In this document: piece by piece, positions 45,263 to 56,009 of the stretch | Layout of the letters: each line of letters starts with the position of its first letter | How positions within the stretch are numbered: position 1 is the stretch's first letter | Assembly: GCA_024345305.1 (NCBI GenBank) | Contig: BRON01000005.1 | Location: 248,001-312,000 of the forward strand | Length of the DNA: 64,000 bases | From: Mrakia gelida | Taxonomy: Eukaryota > Basidiomycota > Tremellomycetes > Cystofilobasidiales > Mrakiaceae | Reading direction: 5' to 3' | Notes under the pieces: model-generated | Database searches by the model: none | The model's input: the letters and a program-made list of their open reading frames with translations, nothing else | What the model was told of the DNA's origin: nothing | Made by a program: the position numbers and the translations under genes

Positions 45263-48233
45263 ATGGCTTCTTCCCTCCCTTCCTTCAGTCTCCCTCGCTC
45301 AAAACCAACCCTCCTCATCTCCCTCGTCCTCACTTCGCTCTTCACCCTCTTCCTCTTTCGCCGCTCCTCCTCCATCTCCTCCTTCTCGCCGACAGAGTTC
45401 CCTTCCAAGAGTTCCTCGCCCCCTCATACCTGGGGAGCTCAAAAGCCCGACGGCAGCGATCGAGGAGGAGAGCAGGGGTGGTTCCCTGGTCAAGACGGGA
45501 TGGGTGGGAATGGGACTGAGCAGAGGAGAGCGAACGCTGTGAGTTTGGATGAGCTCTGCATCAGCAAAGGAAGGTGAGGGAGGGAGAGAGAGCGAGCTCA
45601 TTCGTTTTCGCTTGGTTGGATTGGGGTCCCTAGACGTATGTGATTCTCGTTCGGAACTCGGAACTTTATGTGAGTATTGGAAGTCTATTCCAGAGCTTCA
45701 GGAAGGAAAGGAGGGAAGGAACCAACGTCGAAACTCACCTCGCTCCCTCACCCTCCCTTCTTTTGTTTGGCGAAGGGTGTGAGCTCTTCTGTCCCTCTCT
45801 CGCAACCCGGGAGAGCTCGCAAGTGTCAATCTGATTTTGGTGTGCACGAGGTAGCTTCTGGGCCCTATGCAGGTGAGTTTTGAGCGAGAGAAGATGGAGG
45901 GAAGGAGGAACGAGCTCACCAAAACCTCCCTCCCCCCTTCTTGCCTTCCTTGTCGTCGTCGCTACACTAGGATCTGGAAGATCGATGTGAGTTTGCTTCG
46001 GAGCTCGGATCATTTACATCTCTGTTCCACGCTGATCTTGCTGCTTCGTGTTTCGTTCAGTCAACCACTGGGGAGGTTCGTTCGCTCGTCGCTCTCAATC
46101 TGCTCGCTCCCTTCGAGTCGCGCTCTGACTCGGGAACTTCTCTTCTCTTCCTCTCGGTTATCTTCACCAGGATACCCATATGTATTCCTGAACGACGAGC
46201 CTTTTACAGATGAGTTCAAGAGGTGGGGTTCAAATCTCTACTCGACTGAAACGCAGCAAGAGCTGCGAGCTCCAGCTGATCACACCCCTCGTTCGCGTTT
46301 TTCTTCGGAACAGACACACTCGAGCAGTAGCTTCTACGGAGTGCCATTACGGGCTGATCGAGAAGGAAGTGTGGAACCAGCCGGGCTGGTACGTCGTCGG
46401 TCTTGGGTGGAGAGGAGAAGCTCGAGCTGAAGGTTCTGACTCGACGCGTCGTTTCGCAACAGGATCAACGAGACGAGGGCGACGGAGAGCAGGAAGAAGA
46501 TGTCTGATCAGGTCAGTCCCTCTCACCAGCTCGTTCGTCATGATAGAAGGCTGATGTTCGGTATCTGCTTCTTCTTCTTCAGGGAATGTGAGTCGCCTCG
46601 AAGACTCGCAAACAGAAAGGACCGCCAGTCGACGCGTTCTTGACCTCTTCAATCCCAGCATCTATGCCGACTCGGTATCTTACCGAAACAGTGAGCGTTT
46701 TTGCTACGGCTCATCCTTGTGTCTCATCGGACTGACCCTTTTCCTCCTCCGTTCGCAGTGTGTCGTGAGTTTCCTCGTGCGATCCTTGGTCTTCCTTGCC
46801 TTCCTCTGCTGACTTCTCGTCGTGCTCTCATCTCGCAGGCTTCAACTCTGGTCACTTTTTCCGACATCCCTTGCTTCAGTCCTTCCGGTATTACTGGAGA
46901 ATAGAGCCGGACGGTTCGTCTTTCTCGAGGGGGCGAACGAGCACGTCTTCTTAGACTCAAATCGAGGGTCGAAGGGAGCGCTAACGGGTTTCTTCTCGCT
47001 TGTCCAACCACGACAGTTCAGTTCTTCTGCGACATACACACGGACCCTTTCCTTGAGATGCAAGGTAAGCCGTCGGGTTCGAAGACCAAGTGAGAGCAAG
47101 CGTCGCCGGCCGCTGATTGTTTCTGTTGGCGCGTTTCCAGACGAGGAGAAGGTTTACGGGTACGCTCATCCGCTCTTCGCTTGTTCACAATAGGAGCTTA
47201 TGCACCATATCTTCATCCTTCATCGTTTGAGCTTCGTCATGGCGATGTACGAGTTCCGAGAGTGAGTCCCCTCTGTCGCCTCGCCCTCCTCCTTGCCCCC
47301 TCATTCTCTGACCCCTTTGCTCTCGTTCGCTCCATTTCCAGGACCATCGAAACTCTCTGGGAGTCCACTAAAGAGTTCATGGCTCTCTACCCTCAGCACA
47401 TCGCGAAGGGGAACTCGATGGGAGCGATCTCGGACGACGGAGGAAAAGAGTACAACAACTGCCACTGTGAGTTCCGAGCTTTCACCACACTCAACCCAGA
47501 CACTTAAGCTGACCTTCCAACTCGTTCGTTCTGCCTTGAAGTTTGGAGCAACTTCGAGATCGCGTTCGTCCTCCATTTTGTTCGCCTCTGCCGTTGCGAA
47601 CGACTAATGCAGATCTTCCTTTGTCTCCCTTTGCTTCGCCTCAGGGACATGAACTTCTGGAGATCGGACGCCTACATGGACTACTTCAACTTCCTCGATC
47701 GGAAGGGAGGTTTCTACTGTGAGTCGTGAAGAGCATTCCGGCCCTGTCGTGTCTTCTCTCCTTGTCGTCTCCGCCGGGGCTCGAACTGACTCTCGTTCCT
47801 TTTTCGAATCAGACGAACGCTGGGGGGACGCTCCAGTACACTCAATAGCAGCTGCTTTATTCCTTCCAAAAGAGAAGATCAAGTTCTTCGTGAGTCTCGA
47901 CTCTCTCTTCGCTCGACGCGTCGCTGGCTCGGAGCTCACTCGTGTTTCGCGTTTTCGCTCCGCAGGACAACCACGGTTATCGTCACAGCGTGTATCAGCG
48001 ATGTCCGGTAGACGAGGCTCACGATATCGGTCGATGCACGTGTCGAGAGAGCGATACGTTCGATAACGAAGGGTCCGTTCGACGTCTCAACTCGATCCTT
48101 TCGTTCTCACCGTCTCCTCGGCCGCTCGACTGACCTTCCCGTCCCTCTTCGTCGCTGACACAGATGGAGCTGTCTTCCGAAGTGGAAAGCGATCCATCCG
48201 AAGCTCAGCTGGCCTGGCTCGCATCCGAAGTGA
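45263..48233 (+). CDS. GT15 alpha-1,2-mannosyltransferase (KRE2/KTR family), copy B
   Basis: About 20 exons. A type II anchor (TLLISLVLTSLFTLFLF) is followed by a Ser/Gly stem and the catalytic chain ANATYVILVRNSELY, LEDRFNHWGGYPYVFLNDEP, IYADSVSYRNMCRFNSGHFF, VQFFCDIHTDPFLEMQ, EKVYGFVMAMYEFRETIETL, NSMGAISDDGGKEYNNCHFW, YFNFLDRKGGFYYERWGDAP and RCPVDEAHDIGRCTCRES, ending KLSWPGSHPK. All GT15 landmarks are kept and all donors seen are canonical, so this looks like the sound copy. It shares with copy A exon sizes of 18, 16, 15 and 49 nt and the 3- and 5-nt micro-exons; it adds a 6-nt micro-exon (46759) absent from A. The acceptor before FVMAMYEF (about 47228) is the weakest splice. Confidence 0.9.
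45776..45778 (+). other. 3-nt micro-exon (GGT, Gly) of mannosyltransferase copy B
   Basis: Between introns 45670-45775 and 45779-45854 (GTGAGT..GCGAAG and GTGAGC..GGTAG). It stands at the same residue as the Lys micro-exon of copy A and restores the ten-residue family spacing between SEL and EDRF. Confidence 0.6.
46583..46587 (+). other. 5-nt micro-exon (GGAAT) of mannosyltransferase copy B
   Basis: Between an intron ending TTCTTCAG and one starting GTGAGT. The preceding exon is 49 nt as in copy A. It gives DQ-G-I-IYADSVSYRN in frame; skipping it shifts the frame. Confidence 0.75.
46759..46764 (+). other. 6-nt micro-exon (TGTGTC) of mannosyltransferase copy B
   Basis: Between introns 46691-46758 and 46765-46838. 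It completes the conserved N-M-C-R-F-N, which copy A encodes without any intron here, so the copies differ in intron number at this place. Copy A therefore gives an internal control. Confidence 0.8.
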
Positions 48234-48582
48234 AGAAGTCGGGAGGATAGATGATCTTTCGACCCCGACTCCCGAGTTGTGTTTGCTCTCCTCGAGCCGC
48301 AAGATCCGCTGCTCACAGGCTAGGAAACAGATAGTAGAGCATCACAACACGATCGCATCTATAGGCACATCCGAGCCCTCGCAATGGTCGTCAAACTACC
48401 AACCGAACTCCCTGAAAGAAAGAAGAAGAGGAAGAAGAAGTCAATCGAGTGAAGACGAGCATGACGAAAACGCAGGACAAGAAAGTCACGTACTCGATCG
48501 TGAGACTGCGAGACGAGGAGGGAGTGAAGAGACGGGTCAGCTCGTCGCCCGGACATCGATCAAGGAGCAAACGAACGACTCA
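48234..48582. other. Convergent intergenic region
   Basis: Between the stops of mannosyltransferase copy B and the ferric reductase. No gene was seen. Confidence 0.45.
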
Positions 48583-51500
48583 CTAGATGTTTCGTCGCAC
48601 CTCTCCTCGCAGCACCTGCATCGGCTTGACGGCTTCGCTCACGGCGTCGGCGAGAGAGTCGTTCATCGGTGTAGGACCGCAAGCTCCGATGGCGATCCAG
48701 CTGCGACGAAAAGAAGAGGAAACGAGCAAGGTCAGCGAACGACGCGTCGAGTTCGAAGAGATCGATTTCGAAAACTCACTCCTCGTACGCAGTCTCTTTC
48801 AGCTCCGTTGCTACAATCTCCCTGAAATCTGGTCGTCCACTTCGTAAGACGACCGTGGATCCATGCTCGAACCTCTCCTTGGACGGAGATGGTGGCGACG
48901 GAGGTGTCGACGACGGCTGGCCCTCTTTCTCCGACTCCACTGGCGGCGAGTCTCGACGATCCTCGGTCACGAATCCCTCGAGGACGGGAGGCTCGTTGGC
49001 TTGACGCTTTCCGGTGATGAAGAGGGTGATTTGGAGAAGTCCAGGCGGGGCTGCGAGGCACATCGCTCGAAGATGATCACCTGGTCGAGTTAAGACGAAG
49101 ACGAAGGAAGTCAGTTCGAAGGTATCGGGAGACGGGCTCGAGAGAAGAAAACGGAAAGTTATCGCTCACCTATCCACTCGACCTGTTCCGGCTTCTTGAC
49201 CATCCAGAGGAAGTGAAGACGCTTCGTCGCCACCGACAGCTTCTTGGAGTCGCTTCCGGGATGCATCGCTCGAGCTCGTCGAACGATATCGAGGGAGTTG
49301 GAAAGAGTGTACGAGACTCCAGATCCTCCAGCGACGAGAACGAGGGTGTTGTGATCTTCTCCGAGGTACTTCTCGTGGCCGTCTGGAAGGAAATTAGAAA
49401 GACGCGACGCGACAGAAATCAGCTTCCTCGTCTCGAGAAGAGGGGCGAAGGAAAGGGTAGGACTCACAAGGTCCTTCAGTCCAAGCCTTGATAGGAACAG
49501 GTTCTCGAGGGAAACCCTTCCCGTCAACAGCAGTCTCGTCGTCCTGAGAGCTCGTCGCGGTTTGAAGGAGATGTTTCGTCAACCCTCCTCGAACTCGGAT
49601 GAGGAGCTCCTGTTGGCTCTCGAAGGGTCGCTTGTTGTCTCCCTGTTCGAGTGATCTCGAGATGTTGGAGACTGAGAGGGGAAGGTGAGAAGGGTGTCAG
49701 CGCTCACGCAAGAACGATCGAGGAGAGAAAACGGGAGAGACGAGAGACGAACCTGTGAACGGATGACCTCCTAGCGATTCGTTTGGGCAGTGCAAGAAGA
49801 CGTGCTGTCCGGGTATCCAGTCTGCAGAAACGGAAGTCAGTAATCGTCGAGTTGGAAAGGAAGAGAAGAGAAAGCGAGGGCTCACTTTGACGCGTCCGAA
49901 TCGAAACTCGAATCGTGTCCATGCTGAGCGCTGTGACGGTCCCTTGAGGATTCTCTTCACTCTTGGCGGTCTTCTTGAGAGCGTGGTAGTAGAAGATCCT
50001 CATTCCTCGACCGATCCTATCGAGTCCGTGAAGAGCGAATCTGAGGAAAGAAAGCGAGAGGCAGTTCGAGGGAGGGGGGGATCTTCCGAATCGACGCTAC
50101 GACTCACCCAGCCCAGATCCAGCCTTGCTCTTGAGGTCGATGGATGACCAAAGCGGCGACGATAACGAACCAGCAGGTGACGTGTTGTATGAGGAAGAAC
50201 TGGTAGTATCGGTTCCTGAACGAGCGAGAGGCGGCGATGTTCATGCTGTTTTTTGAGGAAGGTAGGGTCAGGAGAGAGGGAGGGAGCGCGAGAGATGGAA
50301 GGAAAAGGATCTCACTAAATGAAGAGAGCGAAAGCTGCCCATCCCCAGGCGATATACCGTCGACCTGGTCCTGGATCCGAGCTGGGGAAGTTGACATGGA
50401 TCCTCCCTCCGATGTGAATCGCGCTGGAGACGATCACGAATCGAGCACTCCATCGATGAAGCACGTTGAGGGACTCGTAGGCAAAGCCGGTGAGCCGAGA
50501 GATGACCTGATGGGGGAGGGAAGAGAGAGAAGAAGGGAACGGGCGGAGGAAGGAGAATGGACGTGAGCTCGCGAAAAGACTCTTCGACGCGTTTGGACTC
50601 GATGAGAGCTCACGTTGTTCTTCCCAGCTGCAGTAAGAAGAGACAGAAGAATCAGAGAAGGTCGCAAGTATCGAAAAGAAACAGACGAGGCTCACCCAAC
50701 CCGATGATGAGAGGAAGGTTCGCGTAAGTGAGCTTGGCCGAATGATGAGCCATCCAGTCGACGTCGTTGTCCGTTCCGCAGAAGATCAAGAGGAAGTTGA
50801 GAGCGAGGTAGACGAAAATGAGGAAGAGTTGACCTGTGGAGACGAGGAAGGTGAGCTCGACGGTTCTTCGACGCGTCGCGACGGAAGACGAGACGACTCA
50901 CCGAGGTCTCCGAGGTAGAAGAATTCGGCGATCTACAAGACGCGAGCTCGTCAGCAATGCTGTGGAGGAATCGTGATGAGGTAGAGGCGCTCACGTTGCT
51001 ATGTTTGATGCTGTATTTCCTCCAGAAGCAAGAAAGCCAGGGCCAGAAGAAGCGAATCGAGACGTGATGCTCGACCTTTCCTGAGTCGATGGATTTGACG
51101 CGAGGCATTCGTTTCGGTGCGTGTCGGAAGCCAGCTTGCTTTCGTCGAAGGTGACTCTGTCGAAGCGAAGGCATATGGGTTCAGACAAGAAGGAGAAGCG
51201 GAGGGGAAGGGGGCGAGACGAACGTGAGCTCACCTGAAGCGCTGATAGCCAGTTCAGCACCGTCACTAGTCCGATTATAATCGCGAGACCTTGAGAGGAA
51301 AGAAGATACGAGGTAAGCGTTACATAGCGATGGAAGGTCGAGGAAGGGGAGGACAGGCAAGCTCACCAATCCAATAATAGTACGAGACGTTCGCGTTGAA
51401 GTCTCGAAGATACTCAAGTCGTTCTGGAGAGTGAGGGGTCACGTTCGTTCTCCTCTTCGCTAGAGAGTGACCTGGATATAGAGAAAGCCGAGGTCAGGAC

Positions 51501-51656
51501 AAGCGAAGGAAGGATGGGGGAAGGAGGAGGAGGAGAAGGAGCGAAAGTTCAGCCCTCGAGCTCACCTGAAGACGACTGATCGACGGATCCCGCGAACACG
51601 AGCTCAGGAAGAAGGAGGGACGCTGCCAGGACTCGAAGAAGTGGGTGAGCAGGCAT
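48583..51656 (-). CDS. Ferric-chelate reductase (FRE family)
   Basis: About fifteen exons give a protein near 700 residues. A signal peptide (MPAHPLLRVLAASLLLPELV) leads an N-glycosylatable ectodomain. Spans include GLAIIIGLVTVLNWLSAL and LFLIFVYLALNFLLIF. The heme ligands appear as two His pairs, each 13 residues apart: LHRWSARFVIVSSAIH and QHVTCWFVIVAALVIH. The FAD motif is HPFT (within SLGGHPFT), the NADPH motif VLVAGGSGVSYTL, and the C-terminal ACGP with ..PMNDSLADAVSEAV. It reduces Fe3+ or Cu2+ outside the cell before uptake. No permease or ferroxidase gene lies nearby. An exon of 14 nt (AGKNN) sits near 50625. Introns carry ACGCGT palindromes. Confidence 0.92.
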
Positions 51657-52311
51657 GTAGTGATAGTTGTGCGAGATGGGGGTGTTGTGGTTTGGGTGGA
51701 GGGAACCAATGAAGGGGCGAAAAGATGATGTCTCTCGGCGAAGGAGGTAGATCCAGGATACTCCAAGGGATCCTCGAAACTTGGCAAGGTTCCGGTGAGC
51801 TGCGATTAATGACGCGTCGAAGGAGACGGAGGGAAGGACGCCTCTCTGGTAGCAAGATTTGAGAGCGAGCTGGGGCGAAGAAAGGGCGGAAGAAAGTCTC
51901 AGTGAACCATCATCTCAGTCGAGAGAGATCCAGTTCTCCGGCTCGTTCAGCCCTCCCTCGAATATTCTTCAACGACGCTCCCTCAGCAGCTCCACCACTC
52001 CAAGAGATCTTCCAAGAAGATAGTGGACTGCGTTGGTTCGGGCGAGAGATCCTGACTTTGGCTTGACTAACGAGGTTCGGCAGAGATCCAAGACGCGTCG
52101 CCGATCCGGTCGTCGTCGAACTGCTCTGGTCTCTCTATTCGAGCCCGTCTCCTCGAGCGTTGATTAGGTGAGTCAAGAAGCATGCTAGATGAGTGGTGAT
52201 GGGTATGGTGGTGTACATATCTGGGTAGATGTCCTCTTCCGTCCTCCTTCCTCCCTCCTGCTTGCTCGAGCTCAACGCTCAAACGACGACGAGGCGAAGC
52301 TTCATTCGATC
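51657..52311. other. Intergenic, ferric reductase promoter and HSP10 3' flank
   Basis: No coding sequence was supported over 655 bp. GATA sites are present by chance density only, so no siderophore-type regulation can be claimed. Confidence 0.4.
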
Positions 52312-53082
52312 TTACTCGCTGATCTTAGCAAGAATCTCCGAATCCTTGAAGAGGTAGTACTCCTACAAGCGAGAAGAAGCCAAGGAGTGCCAGTCAGCGC
52401 CAGTTTGCAGAGGTCGAGGTCAAGACGTGCGTCAACGATGGAGGAGATCTCGAACGTACCTCCTCTCCGACCTTTATCGGCGAACCTCCCCATCCAGGAA
52501 GCAGAACTCGGTCACCAGCCTTGACGGATACGGGAAGTAGAACACCAGCCTGCGCAAGGATATAGAGGAAACAGCGACGAAGGTCAGGGCCGGCTAACGA
52601 AGAGAGCGACATGAGATCGAGGAGGAAGAGGGAAGGCGAGTGAGGTTGAGGGCTGAAACTCACGTCGTTGGGAGCTCCAGGACCGACGGCAATAACGGTA
52701 GCTTCTGGAAGAGGGTTGGAGGTAACGGAGGTGGGGAGGAAGATACCAGAGGCGGTTTTCTGATGGAGGGGAAGAGCAGAAGAGGAGGGGGAACCAAGGG
52801 GGAAGGAAGGGAGTCAGCTTGCGAGCTCGGAGGAAGGGTGACGGAAGTCGATGCAGCAGCCTCGAAGCAGACTTGAATACAGCAAAGACTAACGGTCTGA
52901 GGCTTGAACCTCTGTACGAGCACTCGGTCGAGCAGAGGAATGAGGGACTTGATGTTCTTGAAGGTGGCGGACTGAAAGAAGGGAAAGGGAAGATGCGGAG
53001 GAAGGAAAGGTGGGTGAGCTTCGACTTTTCCTTCCTGGGACCCTCCTTCCGTCCCATACACCCGTCCTTGCGTACTCACCAT
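52312..53082 (-). CDS. HSP10: Mitochondrial co-chaperonin HSP10
   Basis: Five exons give about 105 residues, the usual size. Family signatures: LIPLLDRVLVQRFKPQT, TASGIFLPTSVTSNPLPEAT, VIAVGPGAPNDAGVLLPVSV, KAGDRVLLPGWGGSPIKVGE and EYYLFKDSEILAKISE. It caps HSP60 in the mitochondrial matrix. Coding exon 1 is only the ATG (53080-53082), followed directly by GT of intron 1. Head-to-head with HSP60 across 218 bp. Confidence 0.95.
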
Positions 53083-53126
53083 AGCGGAGATGATAAGGCG
53101 AACGAGAAAGGGTCTGGGTGAGGTCT

Positions 53127-53136
53127 TTTATAAGCT
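53127..53136 (-). promoter_or_regulatory. TATA box for HSP10
   Basis: Minus-strand GCTTATAAAA, 45 bp upstream of the HSP10 start codon. It is the only strong TATA match in the shared promoter. Confidence 0.6.
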
Positions 53137-53205
53137 GGTGTGATGGTTAAGCGTGAAGAAAGGGATCTTTCGGACCGTGCCAAAACAAGTCCGAAAAGCG
53201 AGCTC

Positions 53206-53218
53206 TTCTCGAACTTTC
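53206..53218. promoter_or_regulatory. Heat-shock element (three alternating units)
   Basis: TTCtcGAActTTC is a perfect three-unit alternation of TTC and GAA with two-base spacing, the minimal high-affinity Hsf1 site. The element lies 82 bp from the HSP60 start and 123 bp from the HSP10 start. Confidence 0.8.
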
Positions 53219-53300
53219 CTTCTTTCCTTCCCCGTCCTGCTCGACTCACTCAAACCACGACCCTCGCCTTCTTCGCATCACCTAAAACATCATCGTCACG

Positions 53301-56009
53301 ATGAACCGACTCTCCTCCATCCCTCGTCTCGCTCTCGGCCGAGCTTCAGCTGTTCCCAAGCCCTCGTCGTCGCTCGCGAGACGGTCGTACGCATCGCACA
53401 AGGAGATCAAGTTCTCGAACGAAGGTCGAGCTGCCATGCTCAGAGGTGTCGACGTGCTCGCAAACGCCGTCAGTGTGACTCTTGGTCCCAAGGGTACGTT
53501 CAGCTCAGTTTGTGGCCGCCAGGAAGGCTCCTTTGGGGAGGGAAGCGGGAAAGAACGTGGAGGAGGGAAGGAGATCGAAGCTCACAAAACGAGAGACCAG
53601 AAAAGCTGACCTTCCCGTCCTTCCTCCCTTCGCTGATCCTCAGGACGAAACGTTATCATCGAGCAGGCTTACGGAGCCCCAAAAATTACTAAGGGTGGGT
53701 CCTTTTCAGTCCCTCTTGAAGCTCAGAAGAGAGCCAGCTCGAAGGAAGGACGGACGAAGCTCGCTCATCTTGCGAGCTCGACCGATCCTTCCTCGATCTG
53801 TTCCTTTGTTCAGCCTCTTTACTGACCTTCGGCTCCGCAATACCTCGTTCTCTTATACAGATGGTGTCACTGTCGCTAAGGCCATCGTTCTGCAGGACAA
53901 GTTTGAGAACCTCGGTGCTCGGTAAGCGTCTTCCGTTTTCAGCCCTCATCTCGTCCCCGTCTCGCGAATTGAACTTCTATCTCTTCCTTTTCTCTTGCGA
54001 CTCTGCCTCCTACCTCAGTCTCGTTCAGGATGTCGCTAGCAAGACCAACGAGGCCGCTGGAGATGGAACTACTACCGCTACCGTTCTTGCTCGAGCCATC
54101 TACGCCGAGGGAGTCAAGACCGTCGCTGCCGGTGAGTCTATCCCTCTGCGTCTTCATCGGCTCTTTCCTTCCTATCTCGCCTGGCAGCGCTCGACAGGGA
54201 GCCGCCTGAGGTCGATGTGTCGCAGTCAAACTGATCCTGAACTGCTACGGCCTCGATGACTCGCGTCTCGCAGGTTGCAACCCCATGGATCTTCGACGAG
54301 GATCGCAGAGGGCCGTCGAGAAGATTCTCGAGGTTCTCGAGGCCAACAAGAAGCTCATCACCACCAGTGCTGAGATCGCTCAAGTTCGTTCATCTTTCCT
54401 CTTCTCGAATTCGTCGACATCGAGCTGATCTCGTCGCGTCTCGCCTTCGTTCCGCCTCGCAGGTCGCCACCATCTCTGCCAATGGAGACCGACACATCGG
54501 AGAGCTGATCGCCAACGCCATGGAGAAGGTCGGAAAGGAGGGAGTCATCACCATCAAGGAGGGAAAGACCATCGAGGATACCGTACGTTGTCTCTCCCTT
54601 GTCGTCTCGGGTCGAACGAACGCGAGCTGATCTTCGTCGCGTCCTGCTCTTTTCTCTCTCAGGTCGAGATCTCTGAAGGAATGCGATTCGACCGTGGTTA
54701 CATCTCTCCCTACTTCATCACCGACGCCAAGTCCCAAAAGGTCGAGTTCGAGAAGCCTCTCATCCTCCTCTCCGAGAAGAAGATCTCCCAACTCCAGGAC
54801 CTCCTCCCCACCCTCGAGTTCGCTGCTCAGGAGCGACGACCTCTCCTCATCATCGCCGAGGATCTCGACGGAGAAGCTCTCGCCGCCTGCGTTCTCAACA
54901 AGCTTCGAGGTCAGCTCATCGTCGCCGCCGTCAAGGCTCCCGGGTTCGGAGACAACAGGAAGTCCATCCTTGGAGATCTCGCCATCCTCACCGGTGGAAC
55001 CGTCTTCAACGACGAGCTCGACGTCAAGCTCGAGAAGGCCGAAGCTCACCACCTCGGAAGCGCCGGAAGCGTCACCATCACCAAGGACGATACGCTGTTC
55101 TTGCACGGAGCTGGGGAGAAGGCTCGAGTCGCGGAGCGGTGTGTGCAGTTGAGGGGAATCATCGCCGACGAGTCGACGAGTGATTACGATAGGAGCAAGC
55201 TCCAGGAGCGGTTGGCTAAGCTCTCGGGTGGAGTTGCTGTGATCCGAGTTGGAGGAGCCAGTGAGGTCGAGGTTGGAGAGAAGAAGGATCGATACGACGA
55301 TGCTTTGAACGCGACGAGGGCCGCCGTCGAGGAGGGAGTTCTTCCCGGAGGAGGTGAGTCTGTTTTCGCCCCTTGGACGCGAAGAGGTAGATCCTTCTTC
55401 TCGTTACTGACCTTCTACTCTTTTTCCTGCTCCCCTTCATCGACAGGTGTCGCTCTCGTCAAGGCGTCTCTCGCTCTCAACGACGTTCCCTTCGACAACT
55501 TCGACCAGTCCCTCGGTGTTCGTCTCTCCCTCCCTCCCTCCCTCCTCCCTCTTCGCTTTTTCGCTCCCTGACCTGTCCCCCCTTCCTTCGATCACAGATC
55601 TCCATGATCCGAAAAGCCATCGTCCGACCCTGCAAGCAAATCATGGACAACGCTGGAGAGGAAGGATCCGTCATCGTCGGTCACCTTCTCGAGAAGTACG
55701 GTGCCGAGTTCAACATGGGCTACGACGCTGCTCAGGGAGAGTACGTCGACATGATTGCTAAGGGTATCCTCGATCCTCTCAAGGTCGTCAGGACCGCTCT
55801 GATCGATGCTAGCGGGTGAGTCTTCTCGACGCGTCTTCGCTTTGTTTCGTTTCTTCGCGACGCTGACCTCGGTTTCGCTTCGCTTTTGCAGTGTCGCCTC
55901 CCTCCTCACCACCTCGGAATGCTGCATCGTCGACGCTCCTGAGGAGAAGGGAGCTGCTGGACCTCCTGGAGGAGGTATGGGTGGAATGGGAGGAATGGGA
56001 GGGTACTAA
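53301..56009 (+). CDS. HSP60: Mitochondrial chaperonin HSP60
   Basis: Ten or so exons give about 575 residues. A presequence ([20 protein letters not shown]) precedes [20 protein letters not shown]. Chaperonin landmarks: [100 protein letters not shown], and [20 protein letters not shown]. The Gly-Met repeat tail [13 protein letters not shown] is typical of mitochondrial HSP60. It folds imported proteins with HSP10 in the matrix. Introns include one ACGCGT palindrome near 55828. Confidence 0.97.

Larger units (their letters stand above)
53083..53300. promoter_or_regulatory. Shared divergent promoter of HSP10 and HSP60
   Basis: Only 218 bp separate the two start codons. It holds a minus-strand TATA box (53127-53136) 45 bp before the HSP10 start and one perfect heat-shock element (53206-53218). 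The HSP60 side is C/T-rich up to its start. Confidence 0.85.

Noticed and set aside
51657..52311. GATA-factor iron-regulatory sites at the ferric reductase
   Set aside because: GATA strings are too common to claim regulation, and no paired site with the expected extended core was found.
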